Below, piece after piece: positions 1 to 7,914 of a stretch of 64,000 bases of DNA. How positions within the stretch are numbered: position 1 is the first letter of the stretch; the number at the start of each line of letters is the position of its first letter. A program made the translations under genes and the position numbers. The notes beneath the pieces were generated by a model. That model was given only the letters and a program-made list of their open reading frames with translations, did no database searches and was not told the origin of the DNA. The stretch is from assembly GCA_022641735.1 (NCBI GenBank), contig JALCDQ010000001.1, positions 62,001 to 126,000 of the forward strand, given 5' to 3'. Origin of the DNA: Prevotella sp. GTDB taxonomy: Bacteria; Bacteroidota; Bacteroidia; Bacteroidales; Bacteroidaceae.

Positions 1-1
1 T

Positions 2-151
2 GTTACTCTTGAAGGACTGGTGGGAGCTGAAGGCAAAGTTTTCGGTATGCAAAGTTTTGGATTCTCAGCACCTTATAAGGTCCTTGATGAAAAATTAGGC
101 TTCACATCTGAGAATATCTATCAACAAGTTAAATTGTTCATAAGCAAATAA
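2..151 (+). CDS. tkt: Transketolase, C-terminal fragment (5' end outside window)
   Basis: Open frame from the window edge to a TAA at 149-151, 49 residues visible. The stretch FGFSAPYKVLDEKLGF followed by SENIYQQVK resembles the end of the transketolase C-terminal domain. Transketolase moves two-carbon units between sugar phosphates in the non-oxidative pentose phosphate pathway. Only 4 nt separate it from rpiB, another enzyme of that pathway, which supports the call and suggests one transcript. The thiamine-binding and catalytic parts are not in the window. Confidence 0.8.
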   Translation, partial: VTLEGLVGAEGKVFGMQSFGFSAPYKVLDEKLGFTSENIYQQVKLFISK

Positions 152-155
152 TTAT

Positions 156-599
156 ATGGAAATAAAGATTGTAGGACTTGCCTGCGACCATGCAGGCTTC
201 CCTTTGAAACAATTCGTCATTCAATATCTGGAGAAAAAAGGATATCCTTACAAAGACTATGGCACATATAGTGACCAAAGTGTAGATTATCCTGATTTCG
301 CTCACCCTTTGGCTGAAGGTATTGAAAGTGGTGAAGTTTATCCTGGCATTGGCATCTGTGGAAGTGGTGAAGGAATGGCTATCACCTTGAATAAACATCA
401 AGGTGTGCGTGCCGGATTAGCATGGTGCAAGGAAATTGCGCATCTCATCCGCCAGCATAATGATGCCAACGTGCTCGTCATGCCGGGAAGGTTCATCGAT
501 AACAAGACTGCTGAAATCATCATGGATGAATTCTTTACGGCTTCTTTCGAAGGCGGCCGTCATGAGCGCCGGGTAAAGAAAATTGCGATACAAAAATAA
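156..599 (+). CDS. rpiB: Ribose-5-phosphate isomerase B
   Basis: 147 residues, usual length for the RpiB/LacAB family. N-terminal GLACDHAGFPLK holds the conserved Asp-His pair of the active site, GICGSGEGMAI is the anion-binding loop, and HNDANVLVMPGR is the conserved C-terminal segment. It interconverts ribose 5-phosphate and ribulose 5-phosphate in the cytoplasm. It follows transketolase by 4 nt, so both non-oxidative pentose phosphate enzymes are probably co-transcribed. A hairpin follows 11 nt after the stop and probably ends or attenuates the transcript. Confidence 0.95.
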   Translation: MEIKIVGLACDHAGFPLKQFVIQYLEKKGYPYKDYGTYSDQSVDYPDFAHPLAEGIESGEVYPGIGICGSGEGMAITLNKHQGVRAGLAWCKEIAHLIRQHNDANVLVMPGRFIDNKTAEIIMDEFFTASFEGGRHERRVKKIAIQK

Positions 600-610
600 T
601 TATTAATTTC

Positions 611-637
611 ATGGGGAAATGCTTAGGCATTCCCCAT
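611..637 (+). terminator. Hairpin between rpiB and the transglutaminase gene
   Basis: GGGGA and ATGC on the left arm pair with GCAT and TCCCC on the right around a TTAG loop, with one bulged A; a T-rich tract follows (TTCTAATTTTC). It looks like a factor-independent terminator or attenuator. It also contains an in-frame ATG at 611 that could be mistaken for the start of the next gene. Confidence 0.65.
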
Positions 638-652
638 TCTAATTTTCAAATT

Positions 653-3262
653 ATGAAAAAACTCATTCTTGTATTGACAGCTGTTCTGATTTCGGTCTCT
701 ATGTCTGCAGACAATCATTTCCTGAATGATGTTCAGTATCGGAACACAGTGTCAAAAGCCTTCCAGCAGAAAATCAATCTGATTGGAAAGAGTTTCTTTG
801 ATTTGAAAGGGCAACAGCCTACTCCACAAGAGGAAGACGCTTTGGAATTTCTCTATGCCTATATGCCATTGGCGGATGCAACAGATTATTCCACCTCTTT
901 CTATTTAGGTAATGTACGCGCTTCTTTCAAAGCAAGGGAAGAAATGCCATGGGGCAAACAAGTACCAGACTTGCTTTTCCGCCATTTTGTTCTCCCTCTA
1001 AGAGTAAACAACGAAAATCTTGATAGTGCAAGAATCGTTCTTTATAACGAACTGAAGGAAAGAGTGAAAGGCTTGAGCATGAAAGATGCTATCTTGGAGA
1101 TCAATCATTGGTGCCATGAACATGTTACCTATCATCCTTCTGATGCCCGTACACTATCCCCTCTTGCCTGCATCAAAAATGCCTTGGGACGTTGTGGAGA
1201 AGAGAGCACATTTACTGTTGCCATGCTCCGCACAATCGGAATTCCAGCCAGACAAGTGTATACTCCCCGATGGGCACATACTGATGACAATCATGCATGG
1301 GTGGAAGCATGGGCTGATGGGAAGTGGTATTTCCTTGGAGCATGTGAACCTGAGGCTGTTCTCAACCTCGGATGGTTTAATGCGCCAGCATCTCGCGCTA
1401 TGCTAATGCACACAAGAGCTTTCGGTGATTATCGTGGACCAGAAGAGGTCGTATTGAAAACATCCAACTTCACAGAAATCAATCTTATCGATAACTATGC
1501 CACTACAGCCCGCACGGACTTTACTATCTTGGATAAAACAGGCAAACCTGTATCGGGAGCAATGGTTGATTTCAAGATTTACAACTATGCCGAATTCTAT
1601 ACTGCAGTTACAAAGTATACGGATAAGAACGGCCATACATTCCTCACAGCAGGACTTGGAGACCTGCTTATATGGGCTTCCAAAGATGGATATTACGGCT
1701 TTGCAAAGGCATCTTTCGGAAAAGATAAGAATGTGACAATTAAATTGAACCGTACACAAAAGACTGATATCAAATCTGTTGCCTTTCCGATTGAGGCGCT
1801 CAACATTGTGCCTCCTCCAGAGAATGTTCATCTCCCAGATGTCACTGAGGAGCAGAATGCCCACAACAAGATGCGCTTTGCCACAGAGGATTCTATCCGC
1901 AAGGTTTACGAACACACATTTTGGCCTTATCAGGTTGGTACGAACTATCCAGAGGAAGTTGGCAAGTTACTCACCAAATCACGTGGTAATTGGCGCACGA
2001 TATTGACTTTCCTTCAAAAATACGACTCTCAAAAGGAACGTGCCATCAAACTTCTGAATTCTTTGAGTGATAAGGATTTGGAAGACATGCCTATGGAAAT
2101 ACTTGAGGATAACATGCTCGCACCTAACGATCAATTATGTCCACGCGTTGAGGATGAGATGATTATTCATCCTTTCAAATGCTACTTTGCAACTGTATTC
2201 CCCAAAGAAACGATTGAAATGTTCCGCGCAGACCCTTCTAAATTGGTGACTTGGACGAAACAGAACATTCAATTAAATCCTGACAAAAAGGCTTTGCGCA
2301 TTCCACAAACTCCTCTTGGCGTGTGGAAAAGCAGAGTAACAGATACCCGTTCACGCGATGTTTTCTTTGTAGATATGGCTCGTAGCCTGAATATTGAAGC
2401 TCAAAAAGATGTGGTAACTTCAAAAGTTCAGTATAAGAAAGGTGATAAATGGATAGACGTAAACTTCGATGCTGCCGAACAAAAGGCTACTCCTTCAGGG
2501 ACTCTCGTACTCAAATACGAACCTACCAAACTACTTGACAATCCGAAATACTATAGTCATTTCTCCATTTCCAAGATTGTGAATGGCCGTACTACCCTGC
2601 TGAACTTCGATGAAGGACAAGTAGATATGGGAGGAGGAACCAGCTGGAGCAACACCTTTAAAAACGGTACACCTCTTGATGAAGGAACTTATCTGCTTAC
2701 CACAGGTACTAGATTGGCAAATGGCAGCGTGCTTGTAAACAACCAAATCTTCAATATCTTCAAAGACAAGACTACTACACTTGACTTGAAACTACGCACT
2801 GCAAAAGACGAAGTGTCTGTAATCGGCAATTTTGACAGTGAATCCAAGATACTGAAAGATGACAAGGAAGTCAGCATTCTCTCGCAAACTGGAAGAGGCT
2901 ATTTCGTTATTGGTTTGCTCGGAGTTGGTCAAGAGCCTACTAATCATGCACTTCGTGATATCGCAAAGGTCAAGAAAGAATTTGATACTTGGGGACGTCC
3001 ACTCGTCTTATTGTTTGAAAATGAGACTGAGGCAAAGAAATTCAATGCGGAAGAATTCGGTCAATTACCTGCTAATGTCATCTATGGCATTGACAAAGAT
3101 GGAGCTATAAAAAAGCAGATTGTTGCTCAAATGAAGCTCTCCAACGATCGATTACTTCCTATCTTCATCATCGCCGACACCTTTAATCGTGTAATATTCT
3201 CTTCTCAAGGATATACCATCGGCTTGGGTGAACAGATGCAGAAGTTAATCAATAAACTCTAA
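653..3262 (+). CDS. Secreted transglutaminase-like protein
   Basis: 869 residues from ATG 653, chosen because it begins a clean signal peptide (MKKLILVLTAVLISVSMSA); the upstream in-frame ATG at 611 lies in a hairpin. A transglutaminase-like cysteine protease domain lies near residues 130-235: Cys181 in GRCGEES and His214 in DNHAWVE are the first two members of the triad. The usual Asp four residues after the GKW tryptophan is a Gly here; the nearest acid is Glu232 in GACEPE. An Ig-like or carboxypeptidase-regulatory-like domain follows (DFTILDKTGKPVSGAMV). The C-terminal third is not recognised. Probably periplasmic or surface-located; substrate unknown. A bidirectional terminator follows. 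Confidence 0.75.
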   Translation: MKKLILVLTAVLISVSMSADNHFLNDVQYRNTVSKAFQQKINLIGKSFFDLKGQQPTPQEEDALEFLYAYMPLADATDYSTSFYLGNVRASFKAREEMPWGKQVPDLLFRHFVLPLRVNNENLDSARIVLYNELKERVKGLSMKDAILEINHWCHEHVTYHPSDARTLSPLACIKNALGRCGEESTFTVAMLRTIGIPARQVYTPRWAHTDDNHAWVEAWADGKWYFLGACEPEAVLNLGWFNAPASRAMLMHTRAFGDYRGPEEVVLKTSNFTEINLIDNYATTARTDFTILDKTGKPVSGAMVDFKIYNYAEFYTAVTKYTDKNGHTFLTAGLGDLLIWASKDGYYGFAKASFGKDKNVTIKLNRTQKTDIKSVAFPIEALNIVPPPENVHLPDVTEEQNAHNKMRFATEDSIRKVYEHTFWPYQVGTNYPEEVGKLLTKSRGNWRTILTFLQKYDSQKERAIKLLNSLSDKDLEDMPMEILEDNMLAPNDQLCPRVEDEMIIHPFKCYFATVFPKETIEMFRADPSKLVTWTKQNIQLNPDKKALRIPQTPLGVWKSRVTDTRSRDVFFVDMARSLNIEAQKDVVTSKVQYKKGDKWIDVNFDAAEQKATPSGTLVLKYEPTKLLDNPKYYSHFSISKIVNGRTTLLNFDEGQVDMGGGTSWSNTFKNGTPLDEGTYLLTTGTRLANGSVLVNNQIFNIFKDKTTTLDLKLRTAKDEVSVIGNFDSESKILKDDKEVSILSQTGRGYFVIGLLGVGQEPTNHALRDIAKVKKEFDTWGRPLVLLFENETEAKKFNAEEFGQLPANVIYGIDKDGAIKKQIVAQMKLSNDRLLPIFIIADTFNRVIFSSQGYTIGLGEQMQKLINKL

Positions 3263-3267
3263 ATAAA

Positions 3268-3331
3268 TATTGGTTTATAGCTTATGGCTTTTAGTAAGTT
3301 AATTCTCTAAAAGCCTGACTATAAACCAATA
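3268..3331. terminator. Bidirectional terminator between convergent genes
   Basis: Nested inverted repeats: a 13-bp outer stem (TATTGGTTTATAG at 3268 with CTATAAACCAATA at 3319) and an inner 9-bp stem (GGCTTTTAG with CTAAAAGCC). It is A-rich on the left and T-rich on the right and sits between the convergent transglutaminase and pyk genes, so it can serve both strands. Confidence 0.8.
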
Positions 3332-3346
3332 ATTTTATTTTTCTAT

Positions 3347-4798
3347 CTAAGCATTCTTCCCGTAATCGGGCAAATGGAACTCATAGGTCTTATTGAACAC
3401 CTGACACACTTTGTTTATTTCCAGCAAAGTGGTACCGCCATTCAAGCCAAAGCTACCACTCAAATAAGCTATCTTATCCTGCATGCGAATATATTTCTTT
3501 TGCAACAGCATGCGCAAAGAGGCTATGAAGAGAAATTGAGAACTTAAATGCTCTTTTTGATAAATAGGTATCACACCATAACTGAGGTTCAACCAGCGTT
3601 GTGTCTTCTCATTATAGCAGATAGCAAGCACAGGCATAGGGCCTCTGAAAGCAGCAATATCACGTGCCGTCTGCCCGGTTTCACTGGCTGTGATGATACC
3701 TTTGACACCCAATTTTCTAGTGGAATCGATGGCAGCATGCGCCAAAAACTCACGTTGGGTACAGTTTTCATTAAGAGGCACTTCGATGTCATTGTTCCTT
3801 AACGAATCTTTCTCCGCTTGCTCAGCAATAGCCGCCATAGTCTTGACAGCCTCCAAAGGATACTTGCCGGATGCCGTTTCACCACTCAACATCAAAGCAT
3901 CCGTGCTCGAATAGATAGCGTTGGCTATATCCGTAACCTCTGCTCTTGTAGGCCGAGGGTTGTTAATCATCGTATGAAGCATTTGTGTTGCCACAATCAC
4001 AGGCTTCTTTTTCAGGACACATTTCCGTATAATATTCCGTTGAATACCAGGGATTTGCTCAATGGGAACCTCTATTCCGAGGTCTCCACGTGCTATCATG
4101 ATGCCATAAGAGGCATCGATAATTTCGTCAATGTTATCCACACCTTCCTGATTTTCAATCTTCGAGATGATTTTAATATCGCTTCCTTGGGCATCAAGGA
4201 TGTCCTGCACGGCCTTCACATCGGCTGCACTGCGCACAAAAGAATGTGCAATGAAGTCGATATCCTCATCAATAGCGAGTTGGATATTCCGCTTGTCTTT
4301 CTCTGTAAGTGCCGGAAGGTCAATGTGTTCACCCGGAACATTCACGCTCTTATGGGCTCCCAGCACGCCGTCATTCTGCACTTGGGCTATCAACATGGGT
4401 CCTACAGCCTCCAAAACTTTCATGTCGATAGCGCCATCATCAAACAGAAGGTCGTCTCCAACCTTCAAATCATTGGCTATATCAGCATAAGACACGTTCA
4501 CTATGTCATGTGTGCTATCCATTTCCGGACGTCCGAAAATCTTCACCACATCACCCGTCTTGTATTCAATAGGCTCTTTCACGTCTGTAGTTCTGACCTC
4601 CGGGCCCTTTGTATCGATAAGCAAAGCAAGGTGAGGAGACACTGTGCGCGTATTCTTAATGATGGTTCTTATCCCGTCAGGAGTAGCATGAGCAGTGTTC
4701 ATACGCACCACGTTCATGCCCGCAAAAAAGAGTTTACGCAGAAAATCAACGTCGCAACGGCGGTCGCTGATGGAGCATACTATCTTGGTTTGTTTCAT
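3347..4798 (-). CDS. pyk: Pyruvate kinase
   Basis: 483 residues, full length. N-terminal TKIVCSISDRRCDVDFLRKL and GMNVVRMNTAHA match the barrel start; LLIDTKGPEVRT and IARGDLGIEVP are hallmark substrate and metal-binding motifs, and the C-terminal regulatory domain is present. It converts phosphoenolpyruvate and ADP to pyruvate and ATP in glycolysis. It starts 20 nt after the nitroreductase stop with no promoter box visible between them, so it is probably co-transcribed. A long open frame on the opposite strand is a shadow. Confidence 0.96.
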   Translation of the reverse strand: MKQTKIVCSISDRRCDVDFLRKLFFAGMNVVRMNTAHATPDGIRTIIKNTRTVSPHLALLIDTKGPEVRTTDVKEPIEYKTGDVVKIFGRPEMDSTHDIVNVSYADIANDLKVGDDLLFDDGAIDMKVLEAVGPMLIAQVQNDGVLGAHKSVNVPGEHIDLPALTEKDKRNIQLAIDEDIDFIAHSFVRSAADVKAVQDILDAQGSDIKIISKIENQEGVDNIDEIIDASYGIMIARGDLGIEVPIEQIPGIQRNIIRKCVLKKKPVIVATQMLHTMINNPRPTRAEVTDIANAIYSSTDALMLSGETASGKYPLEAVKTMAAIAEQAEKDSLRNNDIEVPLNENCTQREFLAHAAIDSTRKLGVKGIITASETGQTARDIAAFRGPMPVLAICYNEKTQRWLNLSYGVIPIYQKEHLSSQFLFIASLRMLLQKKYIRMQDKIAYLSGSFGLNGGTTLLEINKVCQVFNKTYEFHLPDYGKNA

Positions 4799-4818
4799 TA
4801 TATATTATAATAGGTGTA

Positions 4819-5556
4819 TTATGGCTTTGTCTGTTGTTGTGCCGGTTGCTCTGTAGCAGGGCTTTGTGTCTGAGGAGCATTGCCCACCACTTCGAGGTGG
4901 AACGGCAATTTCTCGGTCTTTGCAGGAGTCTTATCCCACCCGATAGGATGATTCAATTCAAGAATTTGACTGTCATTGAGGTTCAGTTCCTTTTTCAACA
5001 CCTGCTCATCCATGGTTGCCCTTGCCACTGTTCCTAATCCAAGAGCTGTGCAAGCAAGGTAGATGTTCTGAGAAACATAACCTGCATCCATAGCTCCGAA
5101 TGTCTTATCCATATCTCCACTCTTGCCGAACTTGCTCTGGTCGCTTACCAAAACGAGCATCACAGGTGCCGTCGCCACATCTTCCTGCCGACTGGCGACA
5201 CTCTTGCGAAGGTCTTTTTTAGAGACTTGCGTCAGCGTATTCATTGCGGGATTATAGAGATAAGCCCCGTCGGCTTTCACCACATAAAGCAGAATATCCT
5301 GCACATTGCGTGCTGAAGGAGCCGTAATCTTGCCGCTTTCAGGCCTATTAACGCCACAAGCTGCCCATAAAACCTGCGAAAGAGTGTTGTTGTCTATCTC
5401 TTTCAACATATATTCTCTCACCGAGCGACGCTGCTGAAGTGCACTGAAAAGTGACATTTCTGCATTCTTATTGGGATTCGGCAACTGCGTTATCCCTTGT
5501 GCCCTTGCTCCTAAACTGAGCATGGCCAGAGCCGTAAAAAATAATATCTTCTTCAT
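4819..5556 (-). CDS. Exported nitroreductase/SagB-type oxidoreductase
   Basis: 245 residues. A signal peptide (MKKILFFTALAMLSLGARA) precedes a nitroreductase fold: SALQQRRSVREYM at residues 37-49 is the FMN-binding start, AACGVNRPESGKITAPSARN the following loop, and ALGLGTVARATMD the C-terminal FMN/dimer region. The spacing resembles the SagB/ThcOx branch, which binds FMN and reduces or oxidises small substrates; the substrate is unknown. Export is unusual for the fold but seen in Bacteroidota. A Gln/Pro/Thr-rich tail closes the protein. First gene of an apparent two-gene unit with pyk. Confidence 0.8.
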   Translation of the reverse strand: MKKILFFTALAMLSLGARAQGITQLPNPNKNAEMSLFSALQQRRSVREYMLKEIDNNTLSQVLWAACGVNRPESGKITAPSARNVQDILLYVVKADGAYLYNPAMNTLTQVSKKDLRKSVASRQEDVATAPVMLVLVSDQSKFGKSGDMDKTFGAMDAGYVSQNIYLACTALGLGTVARATMDEQVLKKELNLNDSQILELNHPIGWDKTPAKTEKLPFHLEVVGNAPQTQSPATEQPAQQQTKP

Positions 5557-5579
5557 ATACTTCTAATGATTAATTTGAG

Positions 5580-5587
5580 CAAAGATA
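5580..5587 (-). promoter_or_regulatory. Bacteroidota -7 box for the nitroreductase-pyk unit
   Basis: TATCTTTG on the minus strand, 23 nt before the nitroreductase ATG. Confidence 0.7.
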
Positions 5588-5796
5588 CATTATTTTTTTG
5601 TATCTTCCAAATTTTAAGGGTTTTCTACACATATTTTTATCTTCCATTCGCAAACTTTCAGAATGCCAGAGGTTTTCTCTTCGGGGTTCTGATGCTATAT
5701 TTGGCATCCACTCCTATATGCCTTTCTCTTCCTTCTGATAATTTTCCGCCATATAGAAGAATACCCCTCTTGAAACCCTTTGCCACAAAGGGCTGA
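5588..5796. other. Intergenic stretch without a supported gene
   Basis: Together with array A and its right flank this fills the gap between nitroreductase and dinB. A 76-codon frame here has no recognisable product. The only structure seen is CCCTTTG-CCA-CAAAGGG near 5776-5792, which borders the 22-bp array and recurs in the same place at the 47.05-kb array. Confidence 0.6.
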
Positions 5797-5884
5797 GTAA
5801 AACAGGCTGATTCATAAGATAAAACAGGCTGATTTACTAGATGAATCAGCCTGTTTTACTCGGTAAAAGACTGTTACTTACAAT
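5797..5884. repeat. 22-bp tandem repeat array A (4 units)
   Basis: Units start at 5797, 5819, 5841 and 5863, exactly 22 bp apart. Units 1, 2 and 4 begin GTAAAA or ATAAAA. Units 2 and 3 are inverted relative to each other and form a perfect 15-bp stem (5820-5834 with 5844-5858) around a 9-nt loop. It lies downstream of dinB and upstream of the nitroreductase promoter. Confidence 0.85.
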
Positions 5885-5951
5885 ATAAAGAGCGACGTTT
5901 CTGAAACTGACTAATCATCTCTTGCTTTTCAGACAGTATTCTCCAGTCCTC

Positions 5952-7043
5952 TTATTCTTCAAAATCAAGCGTTCCTTCAATCCATTCGGGATGTTTAACC
6001 AGTTCCTCTTCGCTTTGTGGATTGGAAACTGCAAGCCCCATCAAGCGGATGGGATGGGCGATGGAATACTCTATTTGAGCAAGCAAAGTCTTGCTCAAAG
6101 GGAGGATGTCATCCTTTGTGCGCAATACTTTTTCCGATGTCAGGCTTCGCGTTATTTGAGTGAAATCAGCATATTTTATCTTCAACGTCAGTGTTTTTCC
6201 TTCAAATTCAGTCTTCGATAAACGGCCTGCAAGCTCGAGAACCGTATGATAAAGTTCGATGAGAACCGTCGATTTCAGGCTCAAATCCGTCATGAAGGTA
6301 CGCTCGCAACCTACTGATTTTCTGATAGAAACGGCCTCCACGGGCCTTTCATCTATCCCTCTGGCAAAGTCATAATAAACGGCACCCACCTTGCCAAACA
6401 CATCCAGCAAGTGATGGCGCGACACTGCCCTCAGCTGTTCCCCATTGAAGATGCCCATAGCATGCATGCGTTGCGCTGTTTTCGGCCCTACTCCCCAGAA
6501 GTCTTCGATAGGAAGACGGCTGATAAAATCCAATGCCTTGTCGGGATGAATTACGCAAAGACCATCCGGTTTATGATAATCGGAAGCCACTTTTGCCAAG
6601 AATTTATTGTAAGAAACTCCCGCTGAAGCCGTCAGATGCAGTTCTTCACGGATGCGTTGTCTGATTTCCTTGGCTATCTCCACGGCAAACTCTACACCTC
6701 TTTTATTATAGGTGACATCCAGAAAAGCCTCATCGATGGAGATAGGCTCTATCAAATCAGTATAATCAAGAAATATCTCATGCACCTCTTCAGATACCTC
6801 CCGATAGTGAGAATGATGCACCGGCACGATTATCAAATCACGGCAAAGCCGTTTGGCAACTTGGATTGACTGAGCGGAATGCACTCCAAAACGGCGCGCT
6901 TCATAGCTGGCTGTCGACACAACACCCCTCTCCTCATCAGCTCCTACTGCTATCGGCTTACCTCGAAGTTCGGGATGGTCTCTCTGCTCAACCGATGCAA
7001 AGAAGGCATCCATATCCACATGGATAATCTTACGCTCATTCAT
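5952..7043 (-). CDS. dinB: DNA polymerase IV (Y-family translesion polymerase)
   Basis: 363 residues from ATG 7043; a TTG three codons upstream would overlap the promoter box. HVDMDAFFASVEQRD carries the first catalytic Asp residues, SIDEAFLDV the second Asp-Glu pair, and FWGVGPKTAQRMHAMGI the thumb helix-hairpin-helix. The little-finger domain follows (KSVGCERTF). Length fits DinB. It copies past damaged bases with low fidelity, normally held by the beta clamp. Single-gene unit with its own promoter box only 6 nt before the start codon. Confidence 0.95.
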   Translation of the reverse strand: MNERKIIHVDMDAFFASVEQRDHPELRGKPIAVGADEERGVVSTASYEARRFGVHSAQSIQVAKRLCRDLIIVPVHHSHYREVSEEVHEIFLDYTDLIEPISIDEAFLDVTYNKRGVEFAVEIAKEIRQRIREELHLTASAGVSYNKFLAKVASDYHKPDGLCVIHPDKALDFISRLPIEDFWGVGPKTAQRMHAMGIFNGEQLRAVSRHHLLDVFGKVGAVYYDFARGIDERPVEAVSIRKSVGCERTFMTDLSLKSTVLIELYHTVLELAGRLSKTEFEGKTLTLKIKYADFTQITRSLTSEKVLRTKDDILPLSKTLLAQIEYSIAHPIRLMGLAVSNPQSEEELVKHPEWIEGTLDFEE

Positions 7044-7049
7044 TCCTGG

Positions 7050-7057
7050 CAAAATTA
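7050..7057 (-). promoter_or_regulatory. -7 box immediately upstream of dinB
   Basis: TAATTTTG on the minus strand ends 6 nt before the dinB ATG, predicting a leader of only a few bases. Confidence 0.55.
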
Positions 7058-7349
7058 CAAAAACGATTTGGATTATGCAAATATTACTACATTCTCATTT
7101 GATACTTTCTGACTTATTTTTCCGCATTTAAAGCATAGCAAATAAACTCAACAGACCCCCATAAGCAATAAAAACAAGGTGCTATCTGATTATTTTTTTA
7201 CATAATATATTTTTCTTTCTAATCAGAAAGCAATTATCTTTCATCATTAAAAGAGGTGATTTAATTGAAAATTAAGCACTTAGAAAAATTTTTAAGTGTT
7301 CAATGAGTAAAAAAAACAAAATAAATTTCCGTTTCCCATAAAAAACTCG
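7058..7349. other. AT-rich gap between dinB and the HU promoter
   Basis: No gene supported. Very AT-rich, with T tracts near 7192-7220 and an imperfect palindrome at 7277-7298; otherwise nothing recognised. Confidence 0.6.
7277..7298. repeat. Imperfect palindrome upstream of the HU gene
   Basis: CACTTA, then an A tract meeting a T tract, then TAAGTG: 22 bp, symmetric except for one position, about 50 bp before the HU promoter box. It could be an operator or a curved site; no regulator can be named. Confidence 0.45.
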
Positions 7350-7357
7350 TATATTTG
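7350..7357 (+). promoter_or_regulatory. -7 box of the HU gene
   Basis: TATATTTG, 51 nt before the HU ATG. The leader contains a 15-codon upstream frame (7369-7416). Confidence 0.7.
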
Positions 7358-7368
7358 CAAACCCTAAG

Positions 7369-7416
7369 ATGGAGAAAGTAAAAATATATAACATAAAAAT
7401 AACAAACAATGACTAA
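7369..7416 (+). other. Possible upstream ORF overlapping the HU start
   Basis: ATG at 7369 opens 15 codons (MEKVKIYNIKITNND) ending in a TAA at 7414-7416 that overlaps the HU start codon region in another frame. This arrangement could couple the leader's translation to HU. There is no conservation evidence in hand, so it may be chance. Confidence 0.3.
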
Positions 7417-7690
7417 AGCAGAGATTATCACAACGATAGCCGAGTCTACAGGACTTGCTAAAAAAGATATAGCTATCGTTATCGAGAGTTTTATGGCAAC
7501 TGTAAAAGACAGTCTTTCTGAGAAGAAAGAAGACGTTTCTTTGAGAGGATTCGGTACATTTATCGTAAAACATCGTGCTGCAAAGACAGGACGCAACCTC
7601 CAGAAGAATACGACTGTAAATATTGAAGCTCATGATATTCCTGGTTTTAGACCATCAAAGGAATTCACCGCAATGATGAAACAAGACTAG
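7409..7690 (+). CDS. HU-family DNA-binding protein
   Basis: 93 residues, standard length. The N-terminal dimerisation helices (MTKAEIITTIAESTGLAKKD) are followed by the conserved RGFGTF strand, AAKTGRNLQ at the base of the DNA-binding arm, and the closing GFRPSKEF. HU-type dimers bind and bend DNA with little sequence preference and compact the nucleoid. It is followed by the 29-residue basic protein and RNase E/G, a likely co-expressed set. Confidence 0.95.
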   Translation: MTKAEIITTIAESTGLAKKDIAIVIESFMATVKDSLSEKKEDVSLRGFGTFIVKHRAAKTGRNLQKNTTVNIEAHDIPGFRPSKEFTAMMKQD

Positions 7691-7735
7691 AAATAGAAAA
7701 AATATTATAATAACAATTTAAATTTATAAGAAATT

Positions 7736-7825
7736 ATGCCAAACGGTAAAAAGAAAAAGGGCCACAAGATGGCAACGCATAAGCGTAAAAAGAGATTACG
7801 TAAGAACAGACATAAGAGCAAGTAA
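7736..7825 (+). CDS. 29-residue basic bS22/COX24-type ribosome-associated protein
   Basis: ATG 7736 to TAA 7823-7825. Extremely basic: MPNGKKKKGHKMATHKRKKR, then LRKNRHKSK. The KMATHKRKKRLRKNRHK core is the short motif of the COX24/AURKAIP1 C-terminal family, which includes small bacterial ribosomal proteins of the bS22 kind. Such peptides sit in rRNA grooves of the small subunit. The position between HU and RNase G appears typical of the phylum. The family call rests on recalled motif similarity and is tentative in function. Confidence 0.75.
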   Translation: MPNGKKKKGHKMATHKRKKRLRKNRHKSK

Positions 7826-7914
7826 GGCATTGCTCTACAGCCTATTCAAAAGACTATGGGGTGTGTCTCTGCTTGACATGCCCCTAATTTTTGTAAGTAC
7901 AAGTAAATAAAGAA

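Noticed and set aside
611..652. Longer N-terminus for the transglutaminase-like protein
   Set aside because: The region forms a terminator-like hairpin, and the signal peptide begins at 653.
3818..4810. 330-codon open frame on the plus strand
   Set aside because: It lies wholly opposite pyruvate kinase, whose motifs are unmistakable; the product shows no recognisable domain and no promoter.
5566..5796. 76-codon plus-strand frame upstream of array A
   Set aside because: It overlaps the nitroreductase promoter and shows no protein-like pattern.
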